Source: a virus
Virus record (IMG/VR): IMGVR_UViG_3300002143_000172
Span: 95,171 to 159,170 of that record
Strand: one strand, 5' to 3'
DNA: 64,000 nt
Shown: piece by piece, positions 15,231 through 23,239 of the stretch
How the letters are laid out: each line of letters begins with the position of its first letter
How positions within the stretch are numbered: the first letter of the stretch is position 1
Translations under genes and position numbers: made by a program
Notes under the pieces: model-generated
What the model was told of the DNA's origin: nothing
Seen by the model: the letters and a program-made list of their open reading frames with translations, nothing else
The model's database searches: none

Positions 15231-15772
15231 TATAATTTTAGACTTATTACTTCCCAGTTGATAATCCGCCACTGTCCGTCAAGATATTTTTTCTTATCAC
15301 TTCCAAAATCTATCATAAATGAGTGTTCCCACCAATCGATTAATAAGACAATATCTTTCTTAATTTCGTGATTGACTATTGTTTTAATCTCACCATTCTT
15401 GGCAAGATAAACCCAACCACTACCTTGTATAGCCATTGCTGTTTTTAAAAACTTTTCTTTAAAATTATCAACTGATTTAAAATGTCGGTTGATAAATTCT
15501 AAGATATCGCCAGTGGGCTCATTAGACTTTGTTGGATGTTGGAATTGGGCAAAATATATGCTATGTAAAAATGCGCCGGCTTCATTAAAACCGGCATCAC
15601 CTTCGCCGTTGTTAAATCGATCAACATAGGCTTTGTACAGTTTACCATAATGGTATTCCATGGTCTCTTTACCAACGCTATCTTCTAATGCACCCAACGC
15701 ATAGCCTAAGGTAATTCTTTCAAGTGTCTTTGGTGTTCGACCTTCGGAGATAGTCTTGATGAAGTTGTACAT
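15230..15772 (-). CDS. sod: Fe/Mn superoxide dismutase
   Basis: A 180-residue SodA/SodB-type enzyme converting superoxide to peroxide and oxygen. The four metal ligands appear as H41 (EYHYGK), H70 (AFLHS), D146 and H150 (IDWWEHSF). The helical N-domain and alpha/beta C-domain (IQGSGWVYLAKNGEI) are in order. The protein is slightly short for the family, lacking part of the N-terminal hairpin. It is the last gene of a minus-strand operon behind leader-bearing proteins. It may protect phage production from oxidative stress. Confidence 0.93.
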   Translation of the reverse strand: MYNFIKTISEGRTPKTLERITLGYALGALEDSVGKETMEYHYGKLYKAYVDRFNNGEGDAGFNEAGAFLHSIYFAQFQHPTKSNEPTGDILEFINRHFKSVDNFKEKFLKTAMAIQGSGWVYLAKNGEIKTIVNHEIKKDIVLLIDWWEHSFMIDFGSDKKKYLDGQWRIINWEVISLKL

Positions 15773-15775
15773 CTA

Positions 15776-16366
15776 CTATTCCTGTGTTCTCATGTATTCG
15801 CTAGCGTCCCCAGCTAGGCTGACATGCCAAGCATAAAATTTAGTATTTGGGAATTCTGTTTTAAGACTAACAAATGAATCTAGATTGGGTACTGCATCGT
15901 CATACATGATCGCTTTTGAATAGTTTCCAGAATTAAGCAAAGAGCTTATAATTCTCTTTTTACGATCTTCTGTAGATCCGCCCTTTAAATTTCCTGCACG
16001 GTAAACATGCACCTTGTTCATATCCACTCCGTACTTACGGAATGTGTCTAAAAACAATTCCTTGTCATTGAAGTCTGCACGGGCAGTTACCATCACTACT
16101 TTATTACCAGTGGCAATATCTTGTTTAAGCTGATCCATCATTGGTATGATTGGTTTAGCGTTGGCAAAAAATTCGCGGGCATCTCGAAAGTCGCCAAAAT
16201 CAAATTCTTCATCGGGCTTTAATTTATAGTGTGTAAAGTCGTGACTGTTAAGACTTTTGATCACCTGCCCATTCCTAACTACATGTACTTTGGTCTGGGT
16301 GTGTACAAGTGTGTCGTCTATATCAAAAATGACCAACTTGTTTGATGTTAAATCACTGGCTCTCAT
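15776..16366 (-). CDS. HAD-family phosphatase with MRASDL leader
   Basis: A 196-residue HAD hydrolase. Motif I is DIDDT (D15, D17), motif II the MVTAR strand, motif III Lys in the DRKKRI region and motif IV MYDD. It resembles phage polynucleotide 3'-phosphatase or 5'-nucleotidase domains that act on nucleic-acid ends or nucleotides. The protein starts MRASDLTSNK, a leader like those of its operon neighbours. It is 3 bases from the superoxide dismutase gene. Confidence 0.8.
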   Translation of the reverse strand: MRASDLTSNKLVIFDIDDTLVHTQTKVHVVRNGQVIKSLNSHDFTHYKLKPDEEFDFGDFRDAREFFANAKPIIPMMDQLKQDIATGNKVVMVTARADFNDKELFLDTFRKYGVDMNKVHVYRAGNLKGGSTEDRKKRIISSLLNSGNYSKAIMYDDAVPNLDSFVSLKTEFPNTKFYAWHVSLAGDASEYMRTQE

Positions 16367-16375
16367 AATATCACA

Positions 16376-16930
16376 TTATCCCCAACTTATTCCAGCGCCC
16401 TGTTGTTGAGCAAACTTAACCATAGCCATTAATGTATCAACATATCGATCCACTTGGCCTTGACTTCTGCCCATGTCATGTATTGTTGGTCCCCTGCCTA
16501 TACTGGTCAATCCTGTCTCAGTATCAGTTGTTTGGCGCATATTTCCTCGATTTACCGTTGGATCTTGTGTGTAATGTTTAGTGTCTTGATTCTTTAACAG
16601 TATCAATTTTTTCATTATTGCAGGCAATTGTTCGTGTGTTATAATCCCAGAGTAGTCGCTATTATCTAAACCCAACATATCAGCTATTGCACCTGCATTG
16701 GCGTTGGATACTTGTAATGTAGGTGCATTAGATACCCATTCTTTACTCTTCCCGTCACCGCGACAATATCTACAATCGGTTCCGTCATAGCTGTCTTTTC
16801 CAGTGCCGTCACATACCATGCATGGGACCATTTCGTATTTGCCAAACTCATTTGATGACCATTGGCCTTGGTCATTTAATTTAGCCACACCAAATTCTAC
16901 ACCTTCTTTAAGAAATTCTTTTGCTCTCAT
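16376..16930 (-). CDS. DnaJ-type zinc-finger protein with MRAKEFLKEG leader
   Basis: A 184-residue protein. It opens with MRAKEFLKEG, the leader shared by neighbouring genes (L7-K8-E9 would suit a prohead protease). Residues about 34-58 contain CMVCDGTG and CRYCRGDG, a single DnaJ-type CxxCxGxG zinc-binding pair. The rest is helical with a Gln-rich C-terminus. It overlaps the upstream metalloprotease gene by 23 bases. Role unknown; possibly a packaged virion protein that binds nucleic acid or protein. Confidence 0.7.
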   Translation of the reverse strand: MRAKEFLKEGVEFGVAKLNDQGQWSSNEFGKYEMVPCMVCDGTGKDSYDGTDCRYCRGDGKSKEWVSNAPTLQVSNANAGAIADMLGLDNSDYSGIITHEQLPAIMKKLILLKNQDTKHYTQDPTVNRGNMRQTTDTETGLTSIGRGPTIHDMGRSQGQVDRYVDTLMAMVKFAQQQGAGISWG

Positions 16931-17351
16931 AGTCTTCCGTTATTGGTTTTGAGTTTAAGTATTCTGGATATTGTTTATTAAAATGCCGCATGATAACACC
17001 TGCAACTGCGTGGGCTTCGTTTTCAATAGGACTACCGGTGTCTCCACTATCGGGTCTTAGTCGGTGTTCTGTTCCTTGTTTGAAATGACATAACTCATGC
17101 GCGATAGTTCTTAAAATATCATTAGGATGCCGGTTCATTAGGGCAACATTCAGGGTGTTGGCCTCGTTATCAAATTTACCAAATGTGGGTTGATGGTCAT
17201 CTCCAACCTGTGGTTCAAATATCATCTGCGGGAGTGATTTTAACTTTAAAATCTTCATGGCAAGAGGTAAGAATTTCTTAAAAATTTCAATAAAATTCTT
17301 CTTATGATCTGATATGCTACCGGTGCTTTCTGTAAATTCTTGTGCTCTCAT
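16908..17351 (-). CDS. HExxH metalloprotease-like protein with MRAQEF leader
   Basis: A 147-residue zincin-like protein. The zinc motif is AHELCHF (H85, E86, H89), with a third ligand probably E112 in IENEAHAVAG, which is the gluzincin layout of SprT or M78 type peptidases. The N-terminus MRAQEFTES is a leader shared by the operon. The ATG lies exactly at the predicted +1 of a late promoter element. It may be a packaged protease acting on head or host proteins. Confidence 0.8.
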   Translation of the reverse strand: MRAQEFTESTGSISDHKKNFIEIFKKFLPLAMKILKLKSLPQMIFEPQVGDDHQPTFGKFDNEANTLNVALMNRHPNDILRTIAHELCHFKQGTEHRLRPDSGDTGSPIENEAHAVAGVIMRHFNKQYPEYLNSKPITEDYESKRIS

Positions 17352-17356
17352 GACTG

Positions 17357-17364
17357 TATTTAGT
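17357..17364 (-). promoter_or_regulatory. late promoter element with start codon at +1
   Basis: ACTAAATA on the minus strand. By T4 spacing its last A is -6, which puts +1 on the A of the ATG at 17351. Predicted leaderless late mRNA. Confidence 0.65.
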
Positions 17365-17415
17365 GCTCACTTTGGTAACGAATGGCGTTAAGTTACCTGG
17401 CAGCAGCCGCCACAC

Positions 17416-17448
17416 CCGTAAAGATTAACGGTCCTAAGGGTGTTTTTT
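17416..17448 (+). other. 23S rRNA helix-69 / I-CeuI-site-like segment
   Basis: Positions 17426-17439 read TAACGGTCCTAAGG, the exact core of the bacterial 23S rRNA segment that follows helix 69 and forms the I-CeuI recognition core. The preceding CCGTAA also matches. CCGT / ACGG can form a small hairpin. A T-run follows at 17443-17448. It overlaps the end of the small frame on the other strand. A chance match is possible. Confidence 0.4.
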
Positions 17449-17574
17449 AAAAGATTCTACTATTTCTTCTGTATTTAAGGCAATTCCTGCCTGCCCGCAG
17501 CCAAAGCAGGCTAGACCCACCATGATATCAAGCAGAAATTCATTTTTAAGGTAGTTGATTAAATTTTCTATCAT
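17434..17574 (-). CDS. small hypothetical protein with Cys pair
   Basis: A 46-residue frame (MIENLINYLKNEFLLDIMVG...) with a hydrophobic middle and LACFGCGQAG, then an acidic-to-basic tail (NTEEIVESFKKHP). It has no clear ribosome site. It lies alone between leader-bearing genes, so it is a plausible but unproven small membrane-associated protein. Confidence 0.4.
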   Translation of the reverse strand: MIENLINYLKNEFLLDIMVGLACFGCGQAGIALNTEEIVESFKKHP

Positions 17575-17737
17575 AATAAATTATACCCAATAACTATAGC
17601 TGGTCAATAGTGTTGAAGTAGTCTTCACCGTAAGTCTTGACACTTTTGTTGGAGAAAGTTTTTCTTGTTTCGAGGCAGGTATCTTACTCGTAATAACTTT
17701 TAGAGAATATAATTGAGTAATCGCAAGGATCTGTGTA

Positions 17738-17809
17738 TTAGTAAACGCGAAATTTACTCTTAATTTTAATGTTAATGGGGATATTAATAGTAAATTCTCG
17801 TGCTCTCAT
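17738..17809 (-). pseudogene. truncated gene retaining the MRAREF leader
   Basis: Begins MRAREFTINIPINIKIKSKF and stops after 23 codons. The start follows a late element (ATG at about +3) and has the same leader as its neighbours. After the stop, another frame stays open for about 50 codons, so this looks like a leader-bearing gene broken by frameshift or deletion. It could instead be a real micro-protein. Confidence 0.4.
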
Positions 17810-17816
17810 AGTTCTA

Positions 17817-17824
17817 TATTTAGT
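17817..17824 (-). promoter_or_regulatory. late promoter element before the MRAREF remnant
   Basis: ACTAAATA on the minus strand, two bases further from the ATG than in the leaderless cases. Confidence 0.5.
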
Positions 17825-18635
17825 CGGCTTTACCGCATTTTTGGCGTTTCATTTGAGTTAATTTTCCAAAGTTAACAGGCCATTCTGCGCCGGGCTGAAT
17901 CTCAACTGCACCTGCTGGGAAAGCATATTGTACCCCGGCTTCTTTCATAATATCAGCAATAGGTTTACGGAATACACGGAGATCGTTGCCTAAATTAGGG
18001 TATGGTGCAATGTGTGGAAATGCCCAACCTGCAATCTGCTTAGTGTTATTATTAACTACAATCTTGTAGTAACCGTGTGGAACGATAACTCCGTTGCCAA
18101 TTGTTTTATCTCCAGCACCATAAAATGCACCGACGAAGATTGTATAACTCTGATTAGTCTGTACTGCCCATCCACGAACCATCGTTTCAAGTAATTTCCA
18201 AATGCCACGATTTAATGATCCAGCTTGTGGATACATGTTAGTCATTAAGAATGATTCATACTCCACTTGCTGTGTCCAGCTTAGGTCACCGTCTGGAGCG
18301 GCATGTCCTTTGTCGTAGCCTGTGCCTGCATAGTCATCTGGACGAGCACCTGTGCCGCCCAGACTTTGATCAGCAACAAACGCATTTGTTCTAGGAAAGC
18401 ATCCTAATGCATTTTGCGGTAATAGCGTATATGCCACATAAGCAGGAATCTTTACAGGAGCATCGTATGCCACCAAATATGCTTCACGACAGATAGGCTG
18501 TGCTGTGCGTTGTGTTTGTGCGAAGCCATATGGGCTGTGTACTTGACAAGCCTGGACTGGTAGTGGGGGGCGTTGATCCCACGCTTGTGCTAGACTTGAA
18601 GCCGCTAGCAATAGGGCAAATAGAATTTTTTTCAT
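17820..18635 (-). CDS. secreted DNA/RNA non-specific endonuclease
   Basis: A 271-residue nuclease of the NucA/EndA (beta-beta-alpha-metal) family. The frame is open 5 codons further upstream, but MKKILFALLLAASSLAQA is a clean signal peptide (cleavage after AQA), so the ATG at 18635 is chosen. The active-site motif is YDKGHAAP (DKGH at 108-111, catalytic H111), followed by TNMYPQ with the metal-binding Asn region and N142. Four or more cysteines suggest disulphides in the periplasm. It may degrade DNA outside the cytoplasm, for example competing phage DNA or debris after lysis. Confidence 0.9.
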   Translation of the reverse strand: MKKILFALLLAASSLAQAWDQRPPLPVQACQVHSPYGFAQTQRTAQPICREAYLVAYDAPVKIPAYVAYTLLPQNALGCFPRTNAFVADQSLGGTGARPDDYAGTGYDKGHAAPDGDLSWTQQVEYESFLMTNMYPQAGSLNRGIWKLLETMVRGWAVQTNQSYTIFVGAFYGAGDKTIGNGVIVPHGYYKIVVNNNTKQIAGWAFPHIAPYPNLGNDLRVFRKPIADIMKEAGVQYAFPAGAVEIQPGAEWPVNFGKLTQMKRQKCGKAD

Positions 18636-18642
18636 GAATATC

Positions 18643-18810
18643 TTAAGCAACCGGAGTTATTGATGATGGGGCATCTTGAGCAGGCTCAGTCATCTGCGCA
18701 AATAGTTGTGCAAATGCACCACCTATAGGATCGGCGGGCTGTTCTTGTTGGGCGCATTCAACTCGATCGATTAGATCTAGCACGCCACGGATAATTTCAG
18801 TTGCTCTCAT
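18643..18810 (-). CDS. small protein with MRATEI leader
   Basis: A 55-residue protein starting MRATEIIRGVLDLIDRVE. The ATG at 18808-18810 is preferred to an earlier in-frame start because it coincides with the predicted +1 of a late promoter element. The remainder is Ala-, Gln- and Pro-rich (FAQLFAQMTEPAQDAP). It precedes the secreted nuclease by 7 bases. It probably belongs to the leader-bearing group of late proteins. Confidence 0.6.
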   Translation of the reverse strand: MRATEIIRGVLDLIDRVECAQQEQPADPIGGAFAQLFAQMTEPAQDAPSSITPVA

Positions 18811-18815
18811 AGTGA

Positions 18816-18823
18816 TATTTACC
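18816..18823 (-). promoter_or_regulatory. late promoter element with start codon at +1
   Basis: GGTAAATA on the minus strand, with its last A 6 bases before the A of the ATG at 18810. Predicted leaderless mRNA. Confidence 0.6.
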
Positions 18824-18824
18824 A

Positions 18825-21800
18825 TTAGTCAAACCACGAAGTATCTGTATTCCACGCACCGTCTGTGAATACGGCTACTGCTAGACTTCTCCAATCTTCA
18901 GCCCGAAGATTATCATCAATTTGAAAAGGAATCCATGACTTGGGTCCTACAGTGTATCCGCCTTCACTGAAATACCTAACATTAGCAATATTGATATAGT
19001 GGTTATTAAGGCCTGCACCTTTGGGAACAAAATACATGATCTGTCCTTCCACACCGTCTGCCAAACTCCAACTGTCATCATTGCCATCAGCACTGACCAA
19101 CACTTGAACACTCTTGGTTAGGTCCAGTGCGGTTGATGTTTCACTACCTGCTCCACCTGTTTTTTCTATAGTAGAATGTTTAACTACCCCATCTAATGTT
19201 ATATCACCAGGTGCTGTTAAATCACCATCATTGCCAAAGTACCAAGTTTTCTCTGTGCTGTCCTCGCCTGACACAGTGATCGAGATCTGTTGATCACTGT
19301 AGATGTCGTTGGTGTGAGTGATTTCGCCTGTGCTGGCATCGTATTGCAGTATGCTGGTTCCTGCCGCTGCTCTAACTGGCTTGACTACAAAGGTATCTTC
19401 TACTGTATTTTCTAAAGCTGCGCCAGATGCATTAATTACAATTGAATTTGCGGCTTGATTTCCAAAACCTGCTAGATCACCTATGGCTATTGCTCTAGCG
19501 CCTTGATTACCGTTACCTGCCTGACGACCTATAGCAACTGCACTGAAGCCTTGAGTTGTTTGACCTGCTAGATAACCTACGGCTACTGCACTGTTGCCTT
19601 GTGAGGTTTCACCTGCCTGTGCACCTACAGCCACTGCTACCACGCTTTGTGAAGTTTCACCAGCTTGATCACCAATTGCTATTGCTTTTGAACTTTGAGT
19701 TGTTTCACCTGCTTGATCACCAATTGCTATTGCATTGGCACCTTGATTTGTTAAACCTGCACTAACACCAATGGCTACTGCCTTTATTCCTTGATTTGTT
19801 CTACCTGCACCCGAACCAAGTGCTACTGCTTCTGCGCCTTGAGTTGTTTGACCTGTAGTATATCCAATTGCTACTGCATAGCCGCTTTGAGTTGTTTCAC
19901 CTGCACTCTCGCCGATTGCTACTGCCGCAATGCCTTGAGTTGTTTTACCTGCATAAACACCAACTGCTACTGCTTCTGAGCCTTGTTGAGCTTGCCCAGC
20001 CGCGGCACCAACTGCTACTGCGTTTGCGCCTTGAGAAGTAGTACCAGCCGCAGAACCAATTGCTACTCCGCTTTCGCCTTGAGTTGTGTTACCAGCCGCA
20101 GAACCAATTGCTATCCCAAATTGGCCTTGAGTTGTGTTACCAGCCGCAACACCAATTGCTACTGCTTCTGAGCCTTGTGTTGTTTGACCTGCAAGATATC
20201 CAACTGCTACTCCGCTTTCGCCTTGAGTTGTATAACCAGCCGCAACACCAATTGCCACTGCACCTGCGCCTTGACTTGTTTCACCTGCCGTATTACCAAC
20301 TGCTACTGCACTTTCGCCTTGAGTATCATTGCCAGCCCGTTTGCCAACTGCTACTGCACTTGTGCCTTGACTTGTTGCACCTGCCCTATTACCAACTGCC
20401 GTCGCGTCTGCACCTTGATCTGATTGACCAGCAGAGACGCCAACTGCCGTTGCGTTTTCGCCTTGATCTTCATTACCTGCATACCAACCAATTGCTACTG
20501 CTTCTTCACCTTGAGTATCATAACCTGCACCCGAACCAATTGCTACTGCATCAACGCCTTGAGTTAAATAACCGGCTTCTTCTCCAATTGCTACTGCTGT
20601 TCGGCCTTGACTTGTTCGGCCTGCATCTTCTCCAATTGCTACTGCGCTTGTGCCTTGGGTTGTTTGGCCTGCACGTTGACCAATTGCTACTGCACGAGAG
20701 CCTTGAGTGTCACTACCTGCTGTGTAGCCTAATGCTATTGCAGTTTCCGATGTACGCAATCTCGCAGTCTCTACATCGCCAACGATTTTACCTGCCACAC
20801 CATCTACCAATAATGTGCTGCCATCACTGAACACTGAACCAGTGACATCACCATCCAGTGAAGTCTGCGGACCTGTGTAGGCAGTGGTCTGGACTGTATC
20901 ATCTGGGAAAGTTAAACTGGCATCTGTGCCAAATAGCCAACTATTAAGATTGTTCACATCAGCACTAGCAGCCAGTCGTACACCGTAACTGTCTATTGCT
21001 AGCTGTGAAGCACTAGTGGGTGTTGGATATGTATCTACCCAAGAAATACTGGCAAGTCCTGATCCCGAAACAAGCATGCCTGTTTGAGTATCTGCTGCTG
21101 CCACAATAAACTCTGGGCCAACACCATCTGGATTTCCAATTGACACAGTTCCACTTGGCAATGTCAACCCTCCAGTGTTTCCAAAATTCCAAGTGTAGTT
21201 ACTGCTGTCTTGATTATTGACTACGATATTAATATCATCATTGCCTGACACAGTACCACCAATGGGTAAGGTTAAACTACCAGATGTAGATAACGCAACA
21301 GTGTAAGTTCCGCTAATTAAGGTCGAAGTTGTAGCAGATCCGCTGCCTGCAACAGGACTTCCGTCAACAGTTAAATTGCCACCGCTAACGCTTAATGCTG
21401 TACCGCCTAAATAAATTGTACTAGTTCCCACATACAAACTACGCCATTGACTCGATGTTGATCCTAGATCGTAAGTTAAATCTGCGGCTGGTATAATATG
21501 CTCTGCTACAGCACTAAAATCTGGTGTAGCACCTGTTGGTCCTGTTGGACCAACTATACCACCATTTGATTGAAATTGGAAATATAAATCTTCTGCACTA
21601 GTTAATGCTACTTGATAATAAATCTTATGAATTAACGGATCGAAAGAAGTAATAAAATTAGGTGCGCCCGGGTCTAATATTCCGGATAATCCAGTATTCC
21701 CTGTCTTAGATACTAGGTCAATACTTGCCCAATTTGCATCAGGACTGTTTTGTAGTCCGCCATCTGCCATTAATCTATTATTTAAAACATACATAGCGGC

Positions 21801-22262
21801 AGGAATTTCTGTGAATCCTGTTAGTGTAAAAACAAGATATCCGTTGTTACTTAATCCTATTCCAGAACCGGCATCAAATGAACCAGTTAATGATCCGCTA
21901 ATTGTTGTAAATGTCCAACGATTTTCTGTATTACTGCCTCCAGCAGTTCGTTGTGCTCTTACTACAGAAACAATACCAGTACCTGTGTTCAAAGGACCAG
22001 TTGCACCGGTAGTTCCTACTGATCCCGGGTCTCCTTGTGGTCCAGTTGGTCCTGCAACACCCGGATCTCCTTGTGGACCAGTTGGACCTGCAACACCCGG
22101 GTCTCCCTGAACTCCTTGTGGTCCTGTTGGTCCTACTTCAATTGTAGAGAGCTGATCAATTATTTCACCAAAGTTATAATTGATCTTAGTAAAAGCAACT
22201 CGTAAACTGTCGCCGTTGCCTGCGTTTGGTCCTGAACCTGTATTGATATAGTAAATGGTCAT
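18825..22262 (-). CDS. giant tail fibre/adhesin with collagen-like and Hep_Hag-like repeats
   Basis: A 1145-residue fibre. Residues 1-45 form an attachment-type region (LRVAFTKINYNFGEIIDQL). Residues about 46-95 are collagen-like G-P-T/Q-G-x triplets. A beta-rich region follows to about 505, with repeated SLTLPIGGTVSG-type strands. Residues about 506-937 are 27 tandem 16-residue units of the form AVAIGxxAGxxTQGxx, the left-handed beta-roll of YadA/Hia trimeric autotransporter heads. The C-terminal 200 residues are beta-rich, ending TDTSWFD. It probably binds the host surface as a trimer. Confidence 0.85.
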   Translation of the reverse strand: MTIYYINTGSGPNAGNGDSLRVAFTKINYNFGEIIDQLSTIEVGPTGPQGVQGDPGVAGPTGPQGDPGVAGPTGPQGDPGSVGTTGATGPLNTGTGIVSVVRAQRTAGGSNTENRWTFTTISGSLTGSFDAGSGIGLSNNGYLVFTLTGFTEIPAAMYVLNNRLMADGGLQNSPDANWASIDLVSKTGNTGLSGILDPGAPNFITSFDPLIHKIYYQVALTSAEDLYFQFQSNGGIVGPTGPTGATPDFSAVAEHIIPAADLTYDLGSTSSQWRSLYVGTSTIYLGGTALSVSGGNLTVDGSPVAGSGSATTSTLISGTYTVALSTSGSLTLPIGGTVSGNDDINIVVNNQDSSNYTWNFGNTGGLTLPSGTVSIGNPDGVGPEFIVAAADTQTGMLVSGSGLASISWVDTYPTPTSASQLAIDSYGVRLAASADVNNLNSWLFGTDASLTFPDDTVQTTAYTGPQTSLDGDVTGSVFSDGSTLLVDGVAGKIVGDVETARLRTSETAIALGYTAGSDTQGSRAVAIGQRAGQTTQGTSAVAIGEDAGRTSQGRTAVAIGEEAGYLTQGVDAVAIGSGAGYDTQGEEAVAIGWYAGNEDQGENATAVGVSAGQSDQGADATAVGNRAGATSQGTSAVAVGKRAGNDTQGESAVAVGNTAGETSQGAGAVAIGVAAGYTTQGESGVAVGYLAGQTTQGSEAVAIGVAAGNTTQGQFGIAIGSAAGNTTQGESGVAIGSAAGTTSQGANAVAVGAAAGQAQQGSEAVAVGVYAGKTTQGIAAVAIGESAGETTQSGYAVAIGYTTGQTTQGAEAVALGSGAGRTNQGIKAVAIGVSAGLTNQGANAIAIGDQAGETTQSSKAIAIGDQAGETSQSVVAVAVGAQAGETSQGNSAVAVGYLAGQTTQGFSAVAIGRQAGNGNQGARAIAIGDLAGFGNQAANSIVINASGAALENTVEDTFVVKPVRAAAGTSILQYDASTGEITHTNDIYSDQQISITVSGEDSTEKTWYFGNDGDLTAPGDITLDGVVKHSTIEKTGGAGSETSTALDLTKSVQVLVSADGNDDSWSLADGVEGQIMYFVPKGAGLNNHYINIANVRYFSEGGYTVGPKSWIPFQIDDNLRAEDWRSLAVAVFTDGAWNTDTSWFD
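19452..20747 (-). repeat. 27 tandem 48-bp coding repeats
   Basis: Encodes 27 in-frame copies of a 16-residue unit with consensus AVAIGxxAGxTTQGxx. The last copies and two internal ones end in Ser or Ala instead of Gly. The exact 48-bp period with variable third positions indicates selection on protein, not a recent DNA expansion. Confidence 0.85.
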
Positions 22263-22290
22263 AAGTTTTCTCGCTAACCCTGTAATATGA

Positions 22291-22298
22291 TATTTAGT
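22291..22298 (-). promoter_or_regulatory. late promoter element of the giant fibre
   Basis: ACTAAATA on the minus strand, 29 bases upstream of the ATG at 22262. Confidence 0.65.
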
Positions 22299-22330
22299 TT
22301 TACCTTTTATAATCCGAATGTAAATAACTG

Positions 22331-22618
22331 GTGATTGTGGAAATAAAAAAAATCAAAACGGAATATACAAGGCTCAGCAAGAGCGGAAAGTCACACGCTT
22401 ATACTAGATATAAGAAAGTGGCTGTGCTACGATGTGATCGCTGTTCTGTTCTGTTCGAACGAGCAGTGGGCAACATGGATAAGAAGCGGGCCAGTAATGA
22501 CTATAAGCATGTCTGTGCCAACTGCAATCCAAAACAATTTGCACAAACAGTCGGAGTTAAGAATAGAAATTTCTGGAATATGCCCGTAGATACTGATATA
22601 GATATTACGAAATTCTAA
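22331..22618 (+). CDS. small zinc-finger protein
   Basis: A 95-residue basic protein with two CxxC pairs (RCDRCSVLF and VCANCNPKQ), the zinc-knuckle of proteins often found beside HNH nucleases. The start is a GTG; a second GTG two codons on is equally possible. A TAAATA element ends 4 bases before the first GTG, so the message could be leaderless. It lies upstream of the HNH gene in the same direction. It probably binds DNA. Confidence 0.65.
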   Translation: MIVEIKKIKTEYTRLSKSGKSHAYTRYKKVAVLRCDRCSVLFERAVGNMDKKRASNDYKHVCANCNPKQFAQTVGVKNRNFWNMPVDTDIDITKF

Positions 22619-22647
22619 TTGACAATACTGGTAATATCAAGTATAAT
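22619..22647 (+). promoter_or_regulatory. consensus sigma-70 promoter of the HNH gene
   Basis: TTGACA (22619-22624) and TATAAT (22642-22647), 17-base spacer, a perfect consensus match. Confidence 0.9.
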
Positions 22648-22685
22648 AAATACATTGGGTCACGCCTTTATAAAGAAATAAAAAA

Positions 22686-23192
22686 ATGTCTTGTTTAATT
22701 TTAAATGCGGATGCCGCACCAGTAAGTATGCTTCCACTTAGCACAATCTCGTGGGAAGAATCGATTCGTTATCTAGTAACGGATAAAGCCACAGTTCTAG
22801 AATGGTACGAAGATTGGATCGTTCACAGTGAATACTGGGAAACTCGCGTTCCTGCGGTTATGATTCTTAGGGAATACCAAAAGAAGAAAACCACGGTCCG
22901 ATTCTCAAAACAAAATGTATTCCTGCGTGATGGATACTCTTGCCAATATTGTGGAGATGATGTTAGCCGTAAAACTGCTACATTGGACCATGTATTGCCA
23001 ACTAGTCACGGAGGAAAAACTGTTTGGGAAAACTGTGTTACTGCCTGTGCACCTTGTAATGCCCGAAAAGGTAACAACAAAAAGGTCGTACCTAAGATCA
23101 AACCATTTAAGCCAAGTTACTTCTATTTGGCCGATAAGCGTAAAAAGATGGCTTGGGAATTACAACACCCGAGCTGGGCCAACTATATATAA
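22686..23192 (+). CDS. HNH endonuclease
   Basis: A 168-residue HNH nuclease. The zinc-ribbon HNH core is CQYCGDD, then TLDHVLPTSHGG (catalytic His), then NCVTACAPCNARKGN. The N-terminal 75 residues (LNADAAPVSMLPLSTISW) form the region usually found in this free-standing phage and bacterial family. It has its own perfect sigma-70 promoter and a strong terminator, so it is a monocistronic early gene. It may be a free-standing homing endonuclease or take part in DNA processing. Confidence 0.9.
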   Translation: MSCLILNADAAPVSMLPLSTISWEESIRYLVTDKATVLEWYEDWIVHSEYWETRVPAVMILREYQKKKTTVRFSKQNVFLRDGYSCQYCGDDVSRKTATLDHVLPTSHGGKTVWENCVTACAPCNARKGNNKKVVPKIKPFKPSYFYLADKRKKMAWELQHPSWANYI

Positions 23193-23200
23193 TAGACGGA

Positions 23201-23227
23201 ATAGCCCCGAGAGGGGCTATTTTTTTG
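23201..23227 (+). terminator. strong intrinsic terminator
   Basis: ATAGCCCC / GGGGCTAT stem with GAGA tetraloop, then seven T. It ends the HNH transcript. Confidence 0.92.
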
Positions 23228-23239
23228 GCTAGAAGTATT

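Noticed and set aside
19452-20747. Regular 48-bp repeats resembling a CRISPR array or satellite
   Set aside because: The period is exactly 16 codons in frame within a 1145-residue gene and spacers are not unique sequences, so these are protein repeats.
20060-20830. Long plus-strand frame of 256 codons opposite the fibre repeats
   Set aside because: It is the antisense shadow of the AVAIGxxAG repeats: Leu/Gln-rich, periodic, with no start signal.
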